NCBI GenBank assembly: GCA_964517265.1
Contig: CAZFBS010000024.1
Span: 1-43,749 of the forward strand
From: REEP01 sp964517265
Lineage (GTDB): Bacteria > Pseudomonadota > Alphaproteobacteria > Rhodospirillales > Defluviicoccaceae
Reading direction: 5' to 3'
DNA: 43,749 nucleotides
Of this stretch, positions 8,250 through 16,549 are shown piece after piece. Below the pieces are notes generated by a model. That model saw nothing but the letters and a program-made list of their open reading frames with translations, was not told the origin of the DNA and ran no database searches. Numbering within the stretch: the stretch's first letter is position 1; every line of letters begins with the position of its first letter. The translations under genes were made by a program, and so were the position numbers.

Positions 8250-9389
8250 TCAACCCATTGCAGCCAGATGAACCGGGCGCCGGCGGCGGCCCCATGTTCC
8301 CGGCGAGGCTTCGAACACCCCGGCGCAGGGGGTGCCGCACGCCGCACAGCGGCCGGATTCGTCCAAATTCCAGGCCGTCAATTCGTACCAGTCGCGCCCG
8401 ATCAGGGGTTCACCGCAGTGGTGGCACCAGGTGGTGTCACCGGAGCGATTGTCAACGTTGCCGGTATAGGCATACCGGATGCCGTTCTTCAGCGCGATGT
8501 CCCGGGCACGAACGAGGCTGGACAACGGGGTCGGCGGCACGTCTGTCATTTTCCAGTCAGGATGGAACGCAGAAAAGTGCAAGGGGACGTCCGGCCCCAG
8601 GTTCTGGGCGATCCACTGCGTCATTGCCTCCAGTTCCTGCTCGGAGTCGTTGGCGCCCGGAATGATCAGGGTCGTGATTTCCAGCCAGACGTCGGTTTCG
8701 TGCTTGAGATAGTACAGCGTATCCAGCACCGGCTGCAGGTGGGCGGAACACAGGCTCTGGTAGAAGCGCTCGGTGAAGCCCTTCAGGTCGACGTTGGCCG
8801 CGTCCATCGCCGCAAAGAAATCCGGCCGTGCCGGCTCGGAGATATAACCCGCCGTCACCCCGACAATCTTGAGGCCGCGCGCGCGGCATGCGGCGGCAAC
8901 GTCGGTGGCATATTCCAAGAAGATGACCGGATCGTTGTAGGTGAACGCAACGCTGCGGCACCCCGTCTGCTCCGCGGCCCGGGCGATCCTTTGCGGTGAC
9001 GCCTGATCGGTGAGGGTATCCAGTTCCCGCGACTTGCTGATATCCCAGTTCTGGCAGAACTTGCAGGTCAGGTTGCAGCCGGCGGTGCCGAACGAGAGGA
9101 CCGGCGTTCCCGGCAGAAAATGGTTGAGAGGCTTCTTTTCAATCGGGTCGACGCAGAAACCGCTCGATCGCCCATAGGTGGTCAGCACGACCTGATCGTC
9201 CTGGCGGCCGCGGACAAAGCAGAGACCGCGCTGACCCTCGTGCAGCTTGCAATATCGCGGGCATACATCGCATTGCAGACGACCATCCTTCAGCGGATGC
9301 CAATGGCGGGCGGGAAATGCGATGGCGAACCGCTCAGGAGTTTCATTCCATTCGGCAGTCCGGTGTTCAACTTCTGGTTTCATGTTCAC
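8250..9389 (-). CDS. amrS: AmmeMemoRadiSam system radical SAM enzyme (AmrS)
   Basis: The 379-residue protein is a radical SAM enzyme: CxxxCxxC (C105-NLT-C109-KF-C112) binds the 4Fe-4S cluster. Two further cysteine clusters flank the core: CDVCPRYC at residues 40-47, and a C-terminal CHHCGEP...CAACGTPC, both resembling zinc or auxiliary cluster sites. This architecture is that of the PflA-like proteins found with Memo and AMMECR1 partners, which are the next two genes, divergently oriented. The reaction is not known. A GTG at 9389 is chosen over the ATG at 9383 because AGGAG lies 7 nt before it; either is possible. The extension further upstream is shadow sequence. Confidence 0.9.
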   Translation of the reverse strand: MNMKPEVEHRTAEWNETPERFAIAFPARHWHPLKDGRLQCDVCPRYCKLHEGQRGLCFVRGRQDDQVVLTTYGRSSGFCVDPIEKKPLNHFLPGTPVLSFGTAGCNLTCKFCQNWDISKSRELDTLTDQASPQRIARAAEQTGCRSVAFTYNDPVIFLEYATDVAAACRARGLKIVGVTAGYISEPARPDFFAAMDAANVDLKGFTERFYQSLCSAHLQPVLDTLYYLKHETDVWLEITTLIIPGANDSEQELEAMTQWIAQNLGPDVPLHFSAFHPDWKMTDVPPTPLSSLVRARDIALKNGIRYAYTGNVDNRSGDTTWCHHCGEPLIGRDWYELTAWNLDESGRCAACGTPCAGVFEASPGTWGRRRRPVHLAAMG

Positions 9390-9506
9390 GACTCGTCTCC
9401 TCACCCCCGCGAAGCGGCGTGCGAGCGCAAAAGACCGCCCGGGCGGGGTGGCACAGCGACATCGGGGCGTCCTACATCTCAAGGGTCAGGATAAGGAGCC
9501 CTTGCA

Positions 9507-10337
9507 ATGACCCACATCAGACGTGCGGCGGTGGCCGGATTTTTCTATCCGCAGGATCCTGGCGAACTGCAAGGAATAGTGCAGCATCTTCTTGCCGATC
9601 CGCCGCCTTCAGCGACGGCTTGTGGGACGCCCAAAGCGCTCATTGTTCCACATGCTGGTTACATATATTCCGGGCCGATCGCTGCGTCAGCCTATGTCTG
9701 CCTGAAAGATGTTGCCCTCGATATCCAGCGCGTCGTTCTGATTGGCCCTTGCCACCGGGTCCCGTTGCGGGGTCTTGCCCTCAGTAGTGCCGATGCGTTC
9801 GAGACTCCCTTGGGCATCGTACCGGTGGACACCCAAGCGATCGCGGCGCTGCGAGAACTTCCCCAGGTCACAGAAATGGATGCGGCCCACGCGAACGAGC
9901 ACAGTCTTGAGGTTCATCTTCCGTTTCTTCAGCAGATCCTAGCGCGCTTTACTGTTGTTCCGATCGTCGCCGGCCACGCTTCGGCGGAACAGGTCGCGGA
10001 CGTCCTTGACCTCCTCTGGGGGGGGGCCGAGACACTCGTCGTCATCAGTTCCGACCTCAGCCACTTTCACGATTACGAGACCGCCCGCCAACTCGATAGC
10101 GCTACCTGCCGAGCGATCGAGTCTCTCGATCCCGCCCCGATCGGGTTCGATGCGGCCTGCGGCAGTGTGGCGGTCAGGGGTCTGCTGAGTGTTGCCCGTC
10201 GACGTGGTCTCGCCGTCAGCACACTCGACTTGCGCAACTCGGGAGATACTCAGGGTAATCCGCGCCGGGTCGTCGGCTACGGCGCCTGGATGTTTTGCGA
10301 GAGGGCCGCATGCGGGGGCGAGAGCGTCCGTGCCTGA
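9507..10337 (+). CDS. amrB: AmmeMemoRadiSam system protein B (Memo family)
   Basis: The 276-residue product is a Memo-like protein, a fold related to class III extradiol dioxygenases. Visible features are RRAAVAGFFYP at the start, PHAGYIYSGP near residue 48, NEHSLEVHLPFLQ around 131, and SSDLSHFHDYETAR around 187, which together supply the histidines expected at the metal-site pocket. The ATG at 9507 has AAGGAG 7 nt upstream. Its stop overlaps the start of the AMMECR1 gene by 8 nt, so the two are translated together. The gene is divergent from the radical SAM partner across a 117-bp spacer that must hold both promoters. The biochemical role is unknown. Confidence 0.93.
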   Translation: MTHIRRAAVAGFFYPQDPGELQGIVQHLLADPPPSATACGTPKALIVPHAGYIYSGPIAASAYVCLKDVALDIQRVVLIGPCHRVPLRGLALSSADAFETPLGIVPVDTQAIAALRELPQVTEMDAAHANEHSLEVHLPFLQQILARFTVVPIVAGHASAEQVADVLDLLWGGAETLVVISSDLSHFHDYETARQLDSATCRAIESLDPAPIGFDAACGSVAVRGLLSVARRRGLAVSTLDLRNSGDTQGNPRRVVGYGAWMFCERAACGGESVRA

Positions 10338-10968
10338 AGCCATCGCCATTGAAACGATCCGTCAGATCCTGGAGGCTCACGGGGCAACCCTGCTCCGGGT
10401 GGCGGCAGCATCGATCTCGCACGGTCTTGCGCATGGCAAGCCCCTCGCCGTCGACGGGGCGGACTTCGATGCGGAGCTGATGGCCGAAGGCGCCTGCTTC
10501 GTCACCCTCAAGCAGGCCGGTTTGCTCCGCGGATGCGTCGGCTCACCGCGGGCGCATCGGCCGCTGATTGCGGATGTTGCCGCCAATGCTTTTGCCGCGG
10601 CCTTCTCCGACCGGCGGTTCTCCGGATTGCGAGCGGCCGAGCGACAGGACCTCGATCTCTCCGTCACCCTGCTGAGCCCACCGCAACCGATCGCGTGCAC
10701 GAGCGAGGATGCGCTATTGGCGGCGCTCCGCCCGTGCGTTGATGGCCTGATCATCGAGTGCGGGGGTCGCTCGGCCCTGTTCCTGCCGCAGGTGTGGGCC
10801 GTTTTGCCAGCGCCGCGGACGTTCGTGAAGGAGTTGAAAGCGAAGGCGGGATTGGCGCCCGACCACTGGTCGGCTGACTTCAAGGCGTGGCGGTTCGTGG
10901 CCGAATGCGTCTCTTCCGACGCACTAAACGATCCACATATGTTGTGGCATCAGACGCTGTTCGGTTAG
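10330..10968 (+). CDS. amrA: AmmeMemoRadiSam system protein A (AMMECR1 domain)
   Basis: The 212-residue product has the AMMECR1 fold: CFVTLKQAGLLRGCVGSPRAHRPLIADVAANAFAA-type core split across residues 55-100 (FVTL, LRGCVG), FSGLRAAERQDLDLSVTLLSPP next, and FLPQVWAVLPAPRTFVKEL-KAKAG near the C-terminus. The family signature L-R-G-C-[VI]-G is intact. The frame opens at 10189 inside amrB, but a GTG at 10330 matches the domain start and overlaps the amrB stop (GTGCCTGA), so it is chosen. Human AMMECR1 and bacterial homologues remain functionally unassigned; co-location with Memo and a radical SAM protein defines the conserved three-part system. Confidence 0.92.
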   Translation: MPEAIAIETIRQILEAHGATLLRVAAASISHGLAHGKPLAVDGADFDAELMAEGACFVTLKQAGLLRGCVGSPRAHRPLIADVAANAFAAAFSDRRFSGLRAAERQDLDLSVTLLSPPQPIACTSEDALLAALRPCVDGLIIECGGRSALFLPQVWAVLPAPRTFVKELKAKAGLAPDHWSADFKAWRFVAECVSSDALNDPHMLWHQTLFG

Positions 10969-10979
10969 GTACCGCCAGA

Positions 10980-11021
10980 GCGAACGCCGTGACAGGCGCC
11001 TTGGCACGGAGCGGCGTTCGC
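10980..11021 (+). terminator. Inverted repeat after amrA, possible terminator
   Basis: Perfect 10-bp arms GCGAACGCCG (10980-10989) and CGGCGTTCGC (11012-11021) enclose 22 nt that can fold further (GGCGCC). It begins 11 nt after the amrA stop and is followed by CCTATTGATTG rather than a clear U-run. Position suits a transcript-ending or 3'-protecting hairpin, but the missing U-tract keeps this tentative. Confidence 0.35.
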
Positions 11022-11118
11022 CCTATTGATTGAGGGACCCCCCGGCCCAGAGCAGATCTGGCGGGCGATCCGATCGGCCTGATCCCGGCCGGCACCTCTT
11101 GAGCCTGGAGCATTCGCT

Positions 11119-11901
11119 TTGACACTGATGGTCACCGCCGCCCTGGTCGACAAGGTGCGGGATATTGCCCTGCGCGCGGGTGTGGAAATCCTCAAGATCT
11201 ACAACTCCGATTTCGCCGTCCAGCACAAGGACGATGCATCGCCGGTCACCGAAGCGGACCATCGCGCCGAGGAACTGATCCTCTCCGCGATCCGGGCCGA
11301 GATCGGCAGCGACTTTCCCTTCGTTGCCGAAGAGACGGCTGCCGGGGGCGATGTGCCCGAGGTCGGAAGCGCGCCGTTCTGGCTGATCGATCCGCTCGAC
11401 GGCACCAAGCAGTTCATCAAGCGCCAGGGCGAGTTCACCGTCAACATCGCCCTGATCGTCGAGGGCCGCCCGCAACTGGGTGTGGTCCATGCGCCGGCCA
11501 TCAACGCGACCTATTGGGGCAGCGAACATGGTGCCTTCGCCGTCGTCGACGGGGGTCCCGCCCATGCCATCGCCTGCCGGCCAATGCCCGAAAAAGGCAT
11601 CATCGTGGTGGCCAGTCGATCCCATCGCAATCCCGAGACCGATGCGTTCCTCGCCCGCTATGACGTTGCCGAGGTCTTGCCTTCGGGCAGTTCGATCAAG
11701 TTCTGCCTGATCGCCGCAGGACAGGCCGATCTCTATCCGCGCACGGGACGCACGATGGAATGGGATACCGCCGCCGGCCATGCCGTGCTCCGGTTCGCCG
11801 GCGGAAGCGTCACCGACATGGCGGGGCGGGAATTGCTTTATGGCAAGCCCGGCTTCGAAAACCCCTATTTCGTGGCCAAAGGGGCCGAGCGGTCCCCGTG
11901 A
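11119..11901 (+). CDS. cysQ: 3'(2'),5'-bisphosphate nucleotidase CysQ
   Basis: The 260-residue product belongs to the lithium-sensitive inositol-monophosphatase-like superfamily. It shows the CysQ motifs in order: DDASPVTEADHRAE near residue 36, PFVAEE with the metal-binding Glu near 72, WLIDPLDGTKQFIKRQGEFTVNIA around 93-115, and MEWDTAAGHAVL near 214. The usual role is hydrolysis of 3'-phosphoadenosine 5'-phosphate from sulfate assimilation. The start is TTG at 11119, 8 nt after GGAG; the ATG at 11128 is too far from it. The stop overlaps the next gene by 4 nt (GTGA). Confidence 0.92.
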   Translation: MTLMVTAALVDKVRDIALRAGVEILKIYNSDFAVQHKDDASPVTEADHRAEELILSAIRAEIGSDFPFVAEETAAGGDVPEVGSAPFWLIDPLDGTKQFIKRQGEFTVNIALIVEGRPQLGVVHAPAINATYWGSEHGAFAVVDGGPAHAIACRPMPEKGIIVVASRSHRNPETDAFLARYDVAEVLPSGSSIKFCLIAAGQADLYPRTGRTMEWDTAAGHAVLRFAGGSVTDMAGRELLYGKPGFENPYFVAKGAERSP

Positions 11902-12965
11902 GCGGCGCTCGGCTTGCAGATGCCGCCAGCGCGGCGGCCCTGGAAAAGGCAGCGGAGCTGATCCGAAAGGGTCAGCTGGTGGCGTTCCCAACTGAGACGG
12001 TTTATGGCCTCGGCGCCGACGCGGGCAATGACGATGCCGTTGCGGCCGTGTTTGCGGTGAAGGACCGCCCGACCTTCAATCCACTGATCGTCCATGTCGC
12101 GGACCTCGTCGCGGCGGAACGAGTGGCCGCATTCGATGAGCGGGCGCGCCGGTTGGCAACGACGTTCTGGCCCGGCCCGCTGACGCTCGTGTTGCCGCGC
12201 CGGAGCGGTGCCCCCTTGTCACTGCTGGTGAGCGCCGGTCTCGGCACGGTTGCGGTGCGGGTGCCGTCCCATCGTGTGGCGCAGGCGCTGCTTGCCGCAT
12301 GCCGGTGCCCGGTTGCAGCGCCGAGCGCCAATCGCTCCGGTGCCGTCAGCCCGACCACTGCCGAGCATGTCGCGGAGAGCTTTCCGGAGGGTCTCGCGAT
12401 GATCCTGGATGGCGGTCCCTGCGCTGTCGGAATCGAGTCGACGGTTGTCGATTTGAGCGACACACGACCGGCACTGCTGCGCTTTGGCGGGATTCCCTAC
12501 GAGGAGATCTCCGCCGTCGCCGGTCCCCTGCGGCTGCCAGACGAAGGGCCGCTTGGAGGCAAGGCGCCACGCTCCCCGGGAATGCTGCAGCGCCATTATG
12601 CACCGCGCTTGCCGCTGCGTTTGAATGCGACGGAGCCGCGCGAGGGAGAGGCGTTTCTCGCCTTCGGGCCCGAGAGCAGCGGAACCTGCAATCTGAGCCC
12701 CACCGGGGACCTGCGGGAAGCCGCCGCCCATTTCTTCGCCATGCTTCGCGCGCTGGATCGAGGGTCCTACGTCGGCATCGCGGTCATGCCGGTGCCCGAT
12801 CGCGGGCTCGGTCGCGCCATCAACGACCGCCTGCGGCGTGCCGCCGCGGCCCCACCGAAACGGGAGCGGAGCCGGGACGACTGGGACGACCATCGCGGGC
12901 CGGCCGCGCCCTGCGTGTTGCCCGGCATTGCCGACGACGCCAACGACGATGAAGGGCACGGCTGA
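11898..12965 (+). CDS. tsaC: Threonylcarbamoyl-AMP synthase (TsaC/Sua5)
   Basis: This makes threonylcarbamoyl-adenylate for the t6A37 modification of tRNAs. The 355-residue product has the YrdC domain (GQLVAFPTETVYGLGADA near residue 27, KDRPTFNPLIVHV, the WPGPLTLVLPR loop, PVAAPSANRSG) and then a Sua5 C-terminal domain after an SPGMLQRHYAP linker. The start is GTG at 11898, coupled to the cysQ stop. After the normal end of the Sua5 domain (RLRRAAA) the frame runs on for about 35 charged/proline-rich residues with no recognisable homology. That tail could be genuine or the result of a small sequence error near 12840. Confidence 0.93.
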   Translation: MSGARLADAASAAALEKAAELIRKGQLVAFPTETVYGLGADAGNDDAVAAVFAVKDRPTFNPLIVHVADLVAAERVAAFDERARRLATTFWPGPLTLVLPRRSGAPLSLLVSAGLGTVAVRVPSHRVAQALLAACRCPVAAPSANRSGAVSPTTAEHVAESFPEGLAMILDGGPCAVGIESTVVDLSDTRPALLRFGGIPYEEISAVAGPLRLPDEGPLGGKAPRSPGMLQRHYAPRLPLRLNATEPREGEAFLAFGPESSGTCNLSPTGDLREAAAHFFAMLRALDRGSYVGIAVMPVPDRGLGRAINDRLRRAAAAPPKRERSRDDWDDHRGPAAPCVLPGIADDANDDEGHG

Positions 12966-13063
12966 ATAGCGCGGGCTGTCATCGGCCACCGAGAGGGCGC
13001 AACAACGGCCTTGCCATGCCCTCGTCGTTGCGGGCCGGTGCGGTACTCCTTAATTATCCAGGC

Positions 13064-14506
13064 ATGATGATTGTCCCGCAGCCGAAACCGATTGCCGGCA
13101 GCGTCCAGGCGCTACATCGGATCCGCGAAGTGGTTGGAACCCGCGGCTGGCTCGATGCACCCGCCGATACCGCTCCTTTTCTCACTGAGGAACGTGGGTT
13201 GTACCGAGGTCACTGCATGGCGGTGGTGCGACCCGCCGATACCCGCGAGCTGGCGGAGGTGGTCGGGCTGTGTGCGGGTGCCGGGATCCCGGTGGTGCCC
13301 CAGGGCGGCAACACCGGCCTCGTCGGCGGTGCCGTTCCGGAAGGCGGGATCATCCTGTCGACAAGACGACTGAACCGCATCCGCGAGCTGGACCGCGCCA
13401 ACCGCACCATCACGGTGGAGGCGGGCGTCATCCTCGCCGACGTTCAAGCCGCAGCCGACAAGGCGGGCCTGCTGTTCCCGCTGAGCCTCGGTGCCGAAGG
13501 CAGTTGCAGTATTGGCGGCAATCTCGCCACCAATGCCGGCGGCGTCACGGTGGTGCGTTACGGCAATGCGCGCGACATGGTGCTCGGGCTGGAGGTGGTG
13601 CTGGCGGATGGCCAGATCTGGGACGGGCTGAAGGCTCTGCGCAAGGACAACACCGGCTACAATCTGAAGCAGCTGTTCGTCGGCGCCGAGGGCACGCTTG
13701 GCATCATTACCGCGGCGGTACTGAAGCTGTTTCCCCAGCCCCGCGCCAAGGCGACCGCGCTGGTGGCGCTGCCGAGCGCCGATGCATCGCTCGCTCTTCT
13801 CGATCGGGTTCAGGAGGTTTGCGGGGACAGTCTCACCGCTTACGAGCTGTTGAGCCGGCGCGGGATGGAGTTCGCGCTTCGGCACGTTCCCGGCGTCATC
13901 GACCCGTTCGCGCGGCCGCATTCCTGGTATACCCTGATCGAGTTGACGAGCCCGCGCGCGGACGATCCGCTGCACGCCACAATGGAGACGGTTCTGGCCG
14001 ATGCGTTGGAGCATCGTCTCGTCGACGACGCGGTGATCGCCGCGAGCGAGGCGCAGGCGAACACCTTGTGGCGGATCCGGGAGGGCATTCCGGAAGGGCA
14101 GAAGCCGGAGGGCGGCAGCATCAAGAACGATGTGTCGGTGCCGGTCTCCAAGGTGCCGGCGTTCATCGAGACGGCAACGCGAGCGGTCGAGGATGCCCTG
14201 CCGGGGGTCCGCGTGGTCGCGTTCGGTCACGTCGGCGACGGCAACATCCATTTCAATCTGAGCCAACCAGTGGGGGCCGAGACGGCCGGCTTTCTCGCCG
14301 AGTGGGACCGGCTTGGCCGGATCGTCAGCGACATCGCCAGCGAACTCGGCGGCAGCTTCAGTGCCGAGCATGGCGTCGGGCGGCTGAAACAGGCAGATAT
14401 GGCGCGTTACAAATCGAAGGTGGAACTCGATCTGATGCGCACTCTGAAGCGTGCGCTCGACCCCGCCGGCATCCTCAATCCCGGCAAGGTGGTGCCCCCT
14501 GACTGA
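13064..14506 (+). CDS. FAD-linked D-2-hydroxyacid dehydrogenase (GlcD/D2HGDH family)
   Basis: The 480-residue product has an N-terminal FAD-binding PCMH domain (VVPQGGNTGLVGGAVPEGG around residues 85-105, SIGGNLATNAGGVTVVRYGN around 147-166) and the C-terminal FAD-oxidase domain ending SAEHGVGRLK ... LDPAGILNPGKV. The GHVGDGNIHFN motif carries the metal-binding histidines of D-2-hydroxyglutarate/D-lactate dehydrogenases. It probably oxidises a D-2-hydroxyacid to the 2-oxoacid and passes electrons to ETF or quinone. The ATG at 13064 is preferred by family length; ATGs at 13067 and 13016 are alternatives. The exact substrate cannot be read from sequence. Confidence 0.87.
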   Translation: MMIVPQPKPIAGSVQALHRIREVVGTRGWLDAPADTAPFLTEERGLYRGHCMAVVRPADTRELAEVVGLCAGAGIPVVPQGGNTGLVGGAVPEGGIILSTRRLNRIRELDRANRTITVEAGVILADVQAAADKAGLLFPLSLGAEGSCSIGGNLATNAGGVTVVRYGNARDMVLGLEVVLADGQIWDGLKALRKDNTGYNLKQLFVGAEGTLGIITAAVLKLFPQPRAKATALVALPSADASLALLDRVQEVCGDSLTAYELLSRRGMEFALRHVPGVIDPFARPHSWYTLIELTSPRADDPLHATMETVLADALEHRLVDDAVIAASEAQANTLWRIREGIPEGQKPEGGSIKNDVSVPVSKVPAFIETATRAVEDALPGVRVVAFGHVGDGNIHFNLSQPVGAETAGFLAEWDRLGRIVSDIASELGGSFSAEHGVGRLKQADMARYKSKVELDLMRTLKRALDPAGILNPGKVVPPD

Positions 14507-14550
14507 GCATTGATCTGCGCGCTGTTGCGGGTGTGCCGGCAGACGACAAA

Positions 14551-14579
14551 TTGACCGGACTGGAACAGCCGCCTACGTT
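14551..14579 (+). promoter_or_regulatory. Predicted sigma-70 promoter of the acyl-CoA dehydrogenase gene
   Basis: TTGACC (14551-14556) and TACGTT (14574-14579) are separated by 17 nt, a good housekeeping spacing, about 57 nt upstream of the ATG. The -35 matches five of six consensus bases and the -10 three of six. It is a sequence-pattern prediction only. Confidence 0.42.
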
Positions 14580-14635
14580 ATCGCTGCTGAACGCGTGCCA
14601 AGACGACAAAAGAAGACAAAGGAGGACGTCAGACC

Positions 14636-16432
14636 ATGACCTACGCCGCGCCGCTTTCCGAGATTCGCTTCGTTGTCCATGAATTAGCTGATTTGGCCAA
14701 AGTGCAGGCGCTGCCGGGACATGAGGAGGCGACACCGGATCTGGTCGACGCGATTCTGGAAGAGGCCGGCAAGTTCGGCACCGAGGTGCTGGCGCCGCTG
14801 AACCAGATCGGCGATCAGCAGGGATCGGTTTTCGAGAACGGAGTCGTGTGCACACCCGAGGGCTTCATCGAGGCCTACCGGCAGTTCGTCGACAGCGGCT
14901 GGAACAGCGTTCCGTTCGATCCCGATTACGGCGGGCAAGGATTGCCATGGCTGTTGTCGACGGCTGTCTCGGAAGTGTGGCACGCGTCGAATATGGCGTT
15001 CGCCCTGTGCCCGATGCTGACCCAGGCGGCGGCCGAACTTCTGCATGCACACGGCTCGGCCGAGTGCAAGGCGACGTTCCTGCCCAAACTCGTTTCCGGG
15101 GAATGGACCGGTACGATGAACCTGACGGAGCCGCAGGCGGGCTCCGATCTGGCCCGGGTGCGGACCAAGGCTGTGCGAGACGGAGATCATTACCGCATCG
15201 CCGGGCAGAAGATTTTCATTACCTGGGGCGAGCACGACATGGCCGAGAACATCATCCACATGGTGCTCGCTCGTCTTCCCGACGCTCCCGAGGGGGTGAA
15301 AGGACTATCGCTGTTCGTGGTTCCGAAATTCCTCGTCTCCGAGGACGGCACGCTCGGCGCGCACAATGATCTGAGATGCGTGTCGATCGAACACAAGCTG
15401 GGGATCAAGGCGAGCCCGACTGCGGTGATGTCGTTCGGCGACAACGGCGGCGCTGTCGGATATCTCATCGGCACCGAGAACCGCGGTCTCGAGCACATGT
15501 TCCTGATGATGAACAATGCCCGCTTAGCGGTCGGGCTGGAAGGCGTCGGGATCGCCGACCGCGCCTACCAGTTGGCGCGCGCCTACGCTCTGGACCGCAT
15601 TCAGGGGCGCAGGATCGGCAGCGATGATCCCTCGCCGGTGGCGATTGCCCATCAACCCGACGTGCAGCGGATGCTGTTGTCGATGAAGTCGCAAACGGAG
15701 GCGGCCCGCGCACTCGCCGGCTTTGTCGCGGCCAGCATCGATATCTCCAAGCGTCATCCCGACGAGGCGGTGCGCCGGCGGCACGATCGCATGGTTGGCC
15801 TGCTGACCCCGGTGGTCAAGGCATGGTCGACGGACATCGGCATCGAGGTGGCCGACCTCGGTATTCAAGTTCATGGGGGAATGGGATACATTGAGGAAAG
15901 CGGGGCGCCGCAGCACCTGCGGGATGCCCGCATCGCGTCCATCTACGAAGGCACCAACGGCATCCAGGCCAACGATCTGATCGGCCGCAAAGTGGCGCGC
16001 GACAAGGGTGCGGCGACTGCCGATCTGATCGCCTTGATGCGTGAACTCGATTCAGAGCTTGCCGCGGGCGCCAGTGAGGATCTGAGGGCTATTCGCGCGC
16101 AGCTGCAAACCGCCATCGAAGATCTTGCGCAGGCGACGTCGTGGCTGGTGGAGACCTATCCGACGCAGCCTCGTGTGGCCGCCGCCGGCGCCGTCTACTA
16201 CCTCAGACTGATGGGGACGGTGGCGGGCGGCTGGATGATGGCGAAAGCGGCTCTAGTCGCCGAGCGGAAGCTTGCTGAAAACAAGGGAGATCCGCAATTC
16301 CTCAAGGCCAAGATCATCTCGGCCCGGTTTTTTGCCGATCACTATCTGTCGAGGGCGGGCGGCCTGAAGCGCGCATTTGTAGAGGGCGGCGCCGTGCTGC
16401 AGGCACTCGAGCCGGAGGATTTCCTCCTCTAG
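14636..16432 (+). CDS. Acyl-CoA dehydrogenase, DmdC/long-chain type with C-terminal extension
   Basis: The 598-residue flavoprotein is about 200 residues longer than classical acyl-CoA dehydrogenases, the size of the DmdC (3-methylmercaptopropionyl-CoA dehydrogenase) and related group. Core motifs are MNLTEPQAGSDLARVRTKA around residue 160, FITWGEHDMAENI, and the C-terminal VHGGMGYIEESGAPQHLRDARI plus IYEGTNGIQANDLIGRK. It would introduce a 2,3-double bond into an acyl-CoA and transfer electrons to ETF. The start has a strong GGAGG site upstream. Substrate is uncertain: true DmdC, another acyl-CoA, or a fatty acyl chain are all possible. It stands alone behind its own predicted promoter. Confidence 0.9.
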   Translation: MTYAAPLSEIRFVVHELADLAKVQALPGHEEATPDLVDAILEEAGKFGTEVLAPLNQIGDQQGSVFENGVVCTPEGFIEAYRQFVDSGWNSVPFDPDYGGQGLPWLLSTAVSEVWHASNMAFALCPMLTQAAAELLHAHGSAECKATFLPKLVSGEWTGTMNLTEPQAGSDLARVRTKAVRDGDHYRIAGQKIFITWGEHDMAENIIHMVLARLPDAPEGVKGLSLFVVPKFLVSEDGTLGAHNDLRCVSIEHKLGIKASPTAVMSFGDNGGAVGYLIGTENRGLEHMFLMMNNARLAVGLEGVGIADRAYQLARAYALDRIQGRRIGSDDPSPVAIAHQPDVQRMLLSMKSQTEAARALAGFVAASIDISKRHPDEAVRRRHDRMVGLLTPVVKAWSTDIGIEVADLGIQVHGGMGYIEESGAPQHLRDARIASIYEGTNGIQANDLIGRKVARDKGAATADLIALMRELDSELAAGASEDLRAIRAQLQTAIEDLAQATSWLVETYPTQPRVAAAGAVYYLRLMGTVAGGWMMAKAALVAERKLAENKGDPQFLKAKIISARFFADHYLSRAGGLKRAFVEGGAVLQALEPEDFLL

Positions 16433-16475
16433 CGGCTTGCCCGGCCGACGTTTGACAAGGAGAGTTTTTCTGGAC

Positions 16476-16546
16476 ACCTCCCTCGTGATCGTCTAGGTGC
16501 GAATACGTCGCTCCCGCAATAACGACGAGACGATCATGATGGAGGT
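16476..16546 (+). promoter_or_regulatory. Long stem enclosing the Shine-Dalgarno of the RlpA-like gene
   Basis: Arms 16476-16494 and 16528-16546 pair over 19 positions, with one C-U mismatch (16482/16540) and one G-U pair (16485/16537). The right arm contains the whole GGAGG ribosome site (16541-16545), four nt before the ATG at 16550. Between the arms a second stem, CGTCG (16506-16510) with CGACG (16523-16527), stacks directly on the main stem, leaving an 11-nt bulge (16495-16505). If transcribed, the ribosome site would be fully paired. No U-run follows, so an ordinary terminator is unlikely. Confidence 0.55.
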
Positions 16547-16549
16547 TTC

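Noticed and set aside
12219..12989. Small membrane-like protein on the minus strand behind the Sua5 gene
   Set aside because: Its first 30 residues look hydrophobic, but the rest is a shadow of the Sua5 gene with no ribosome site or domain.
16476..16546. Reading the long stem before the RlpA-like gene as the terminator of the acyl-CoA dehydrogenase
   Set aside because: The 33-nt loop and lack of U residues are unlike intrinsic terminators, and the 3' arm is the ribosome site of the next gene.
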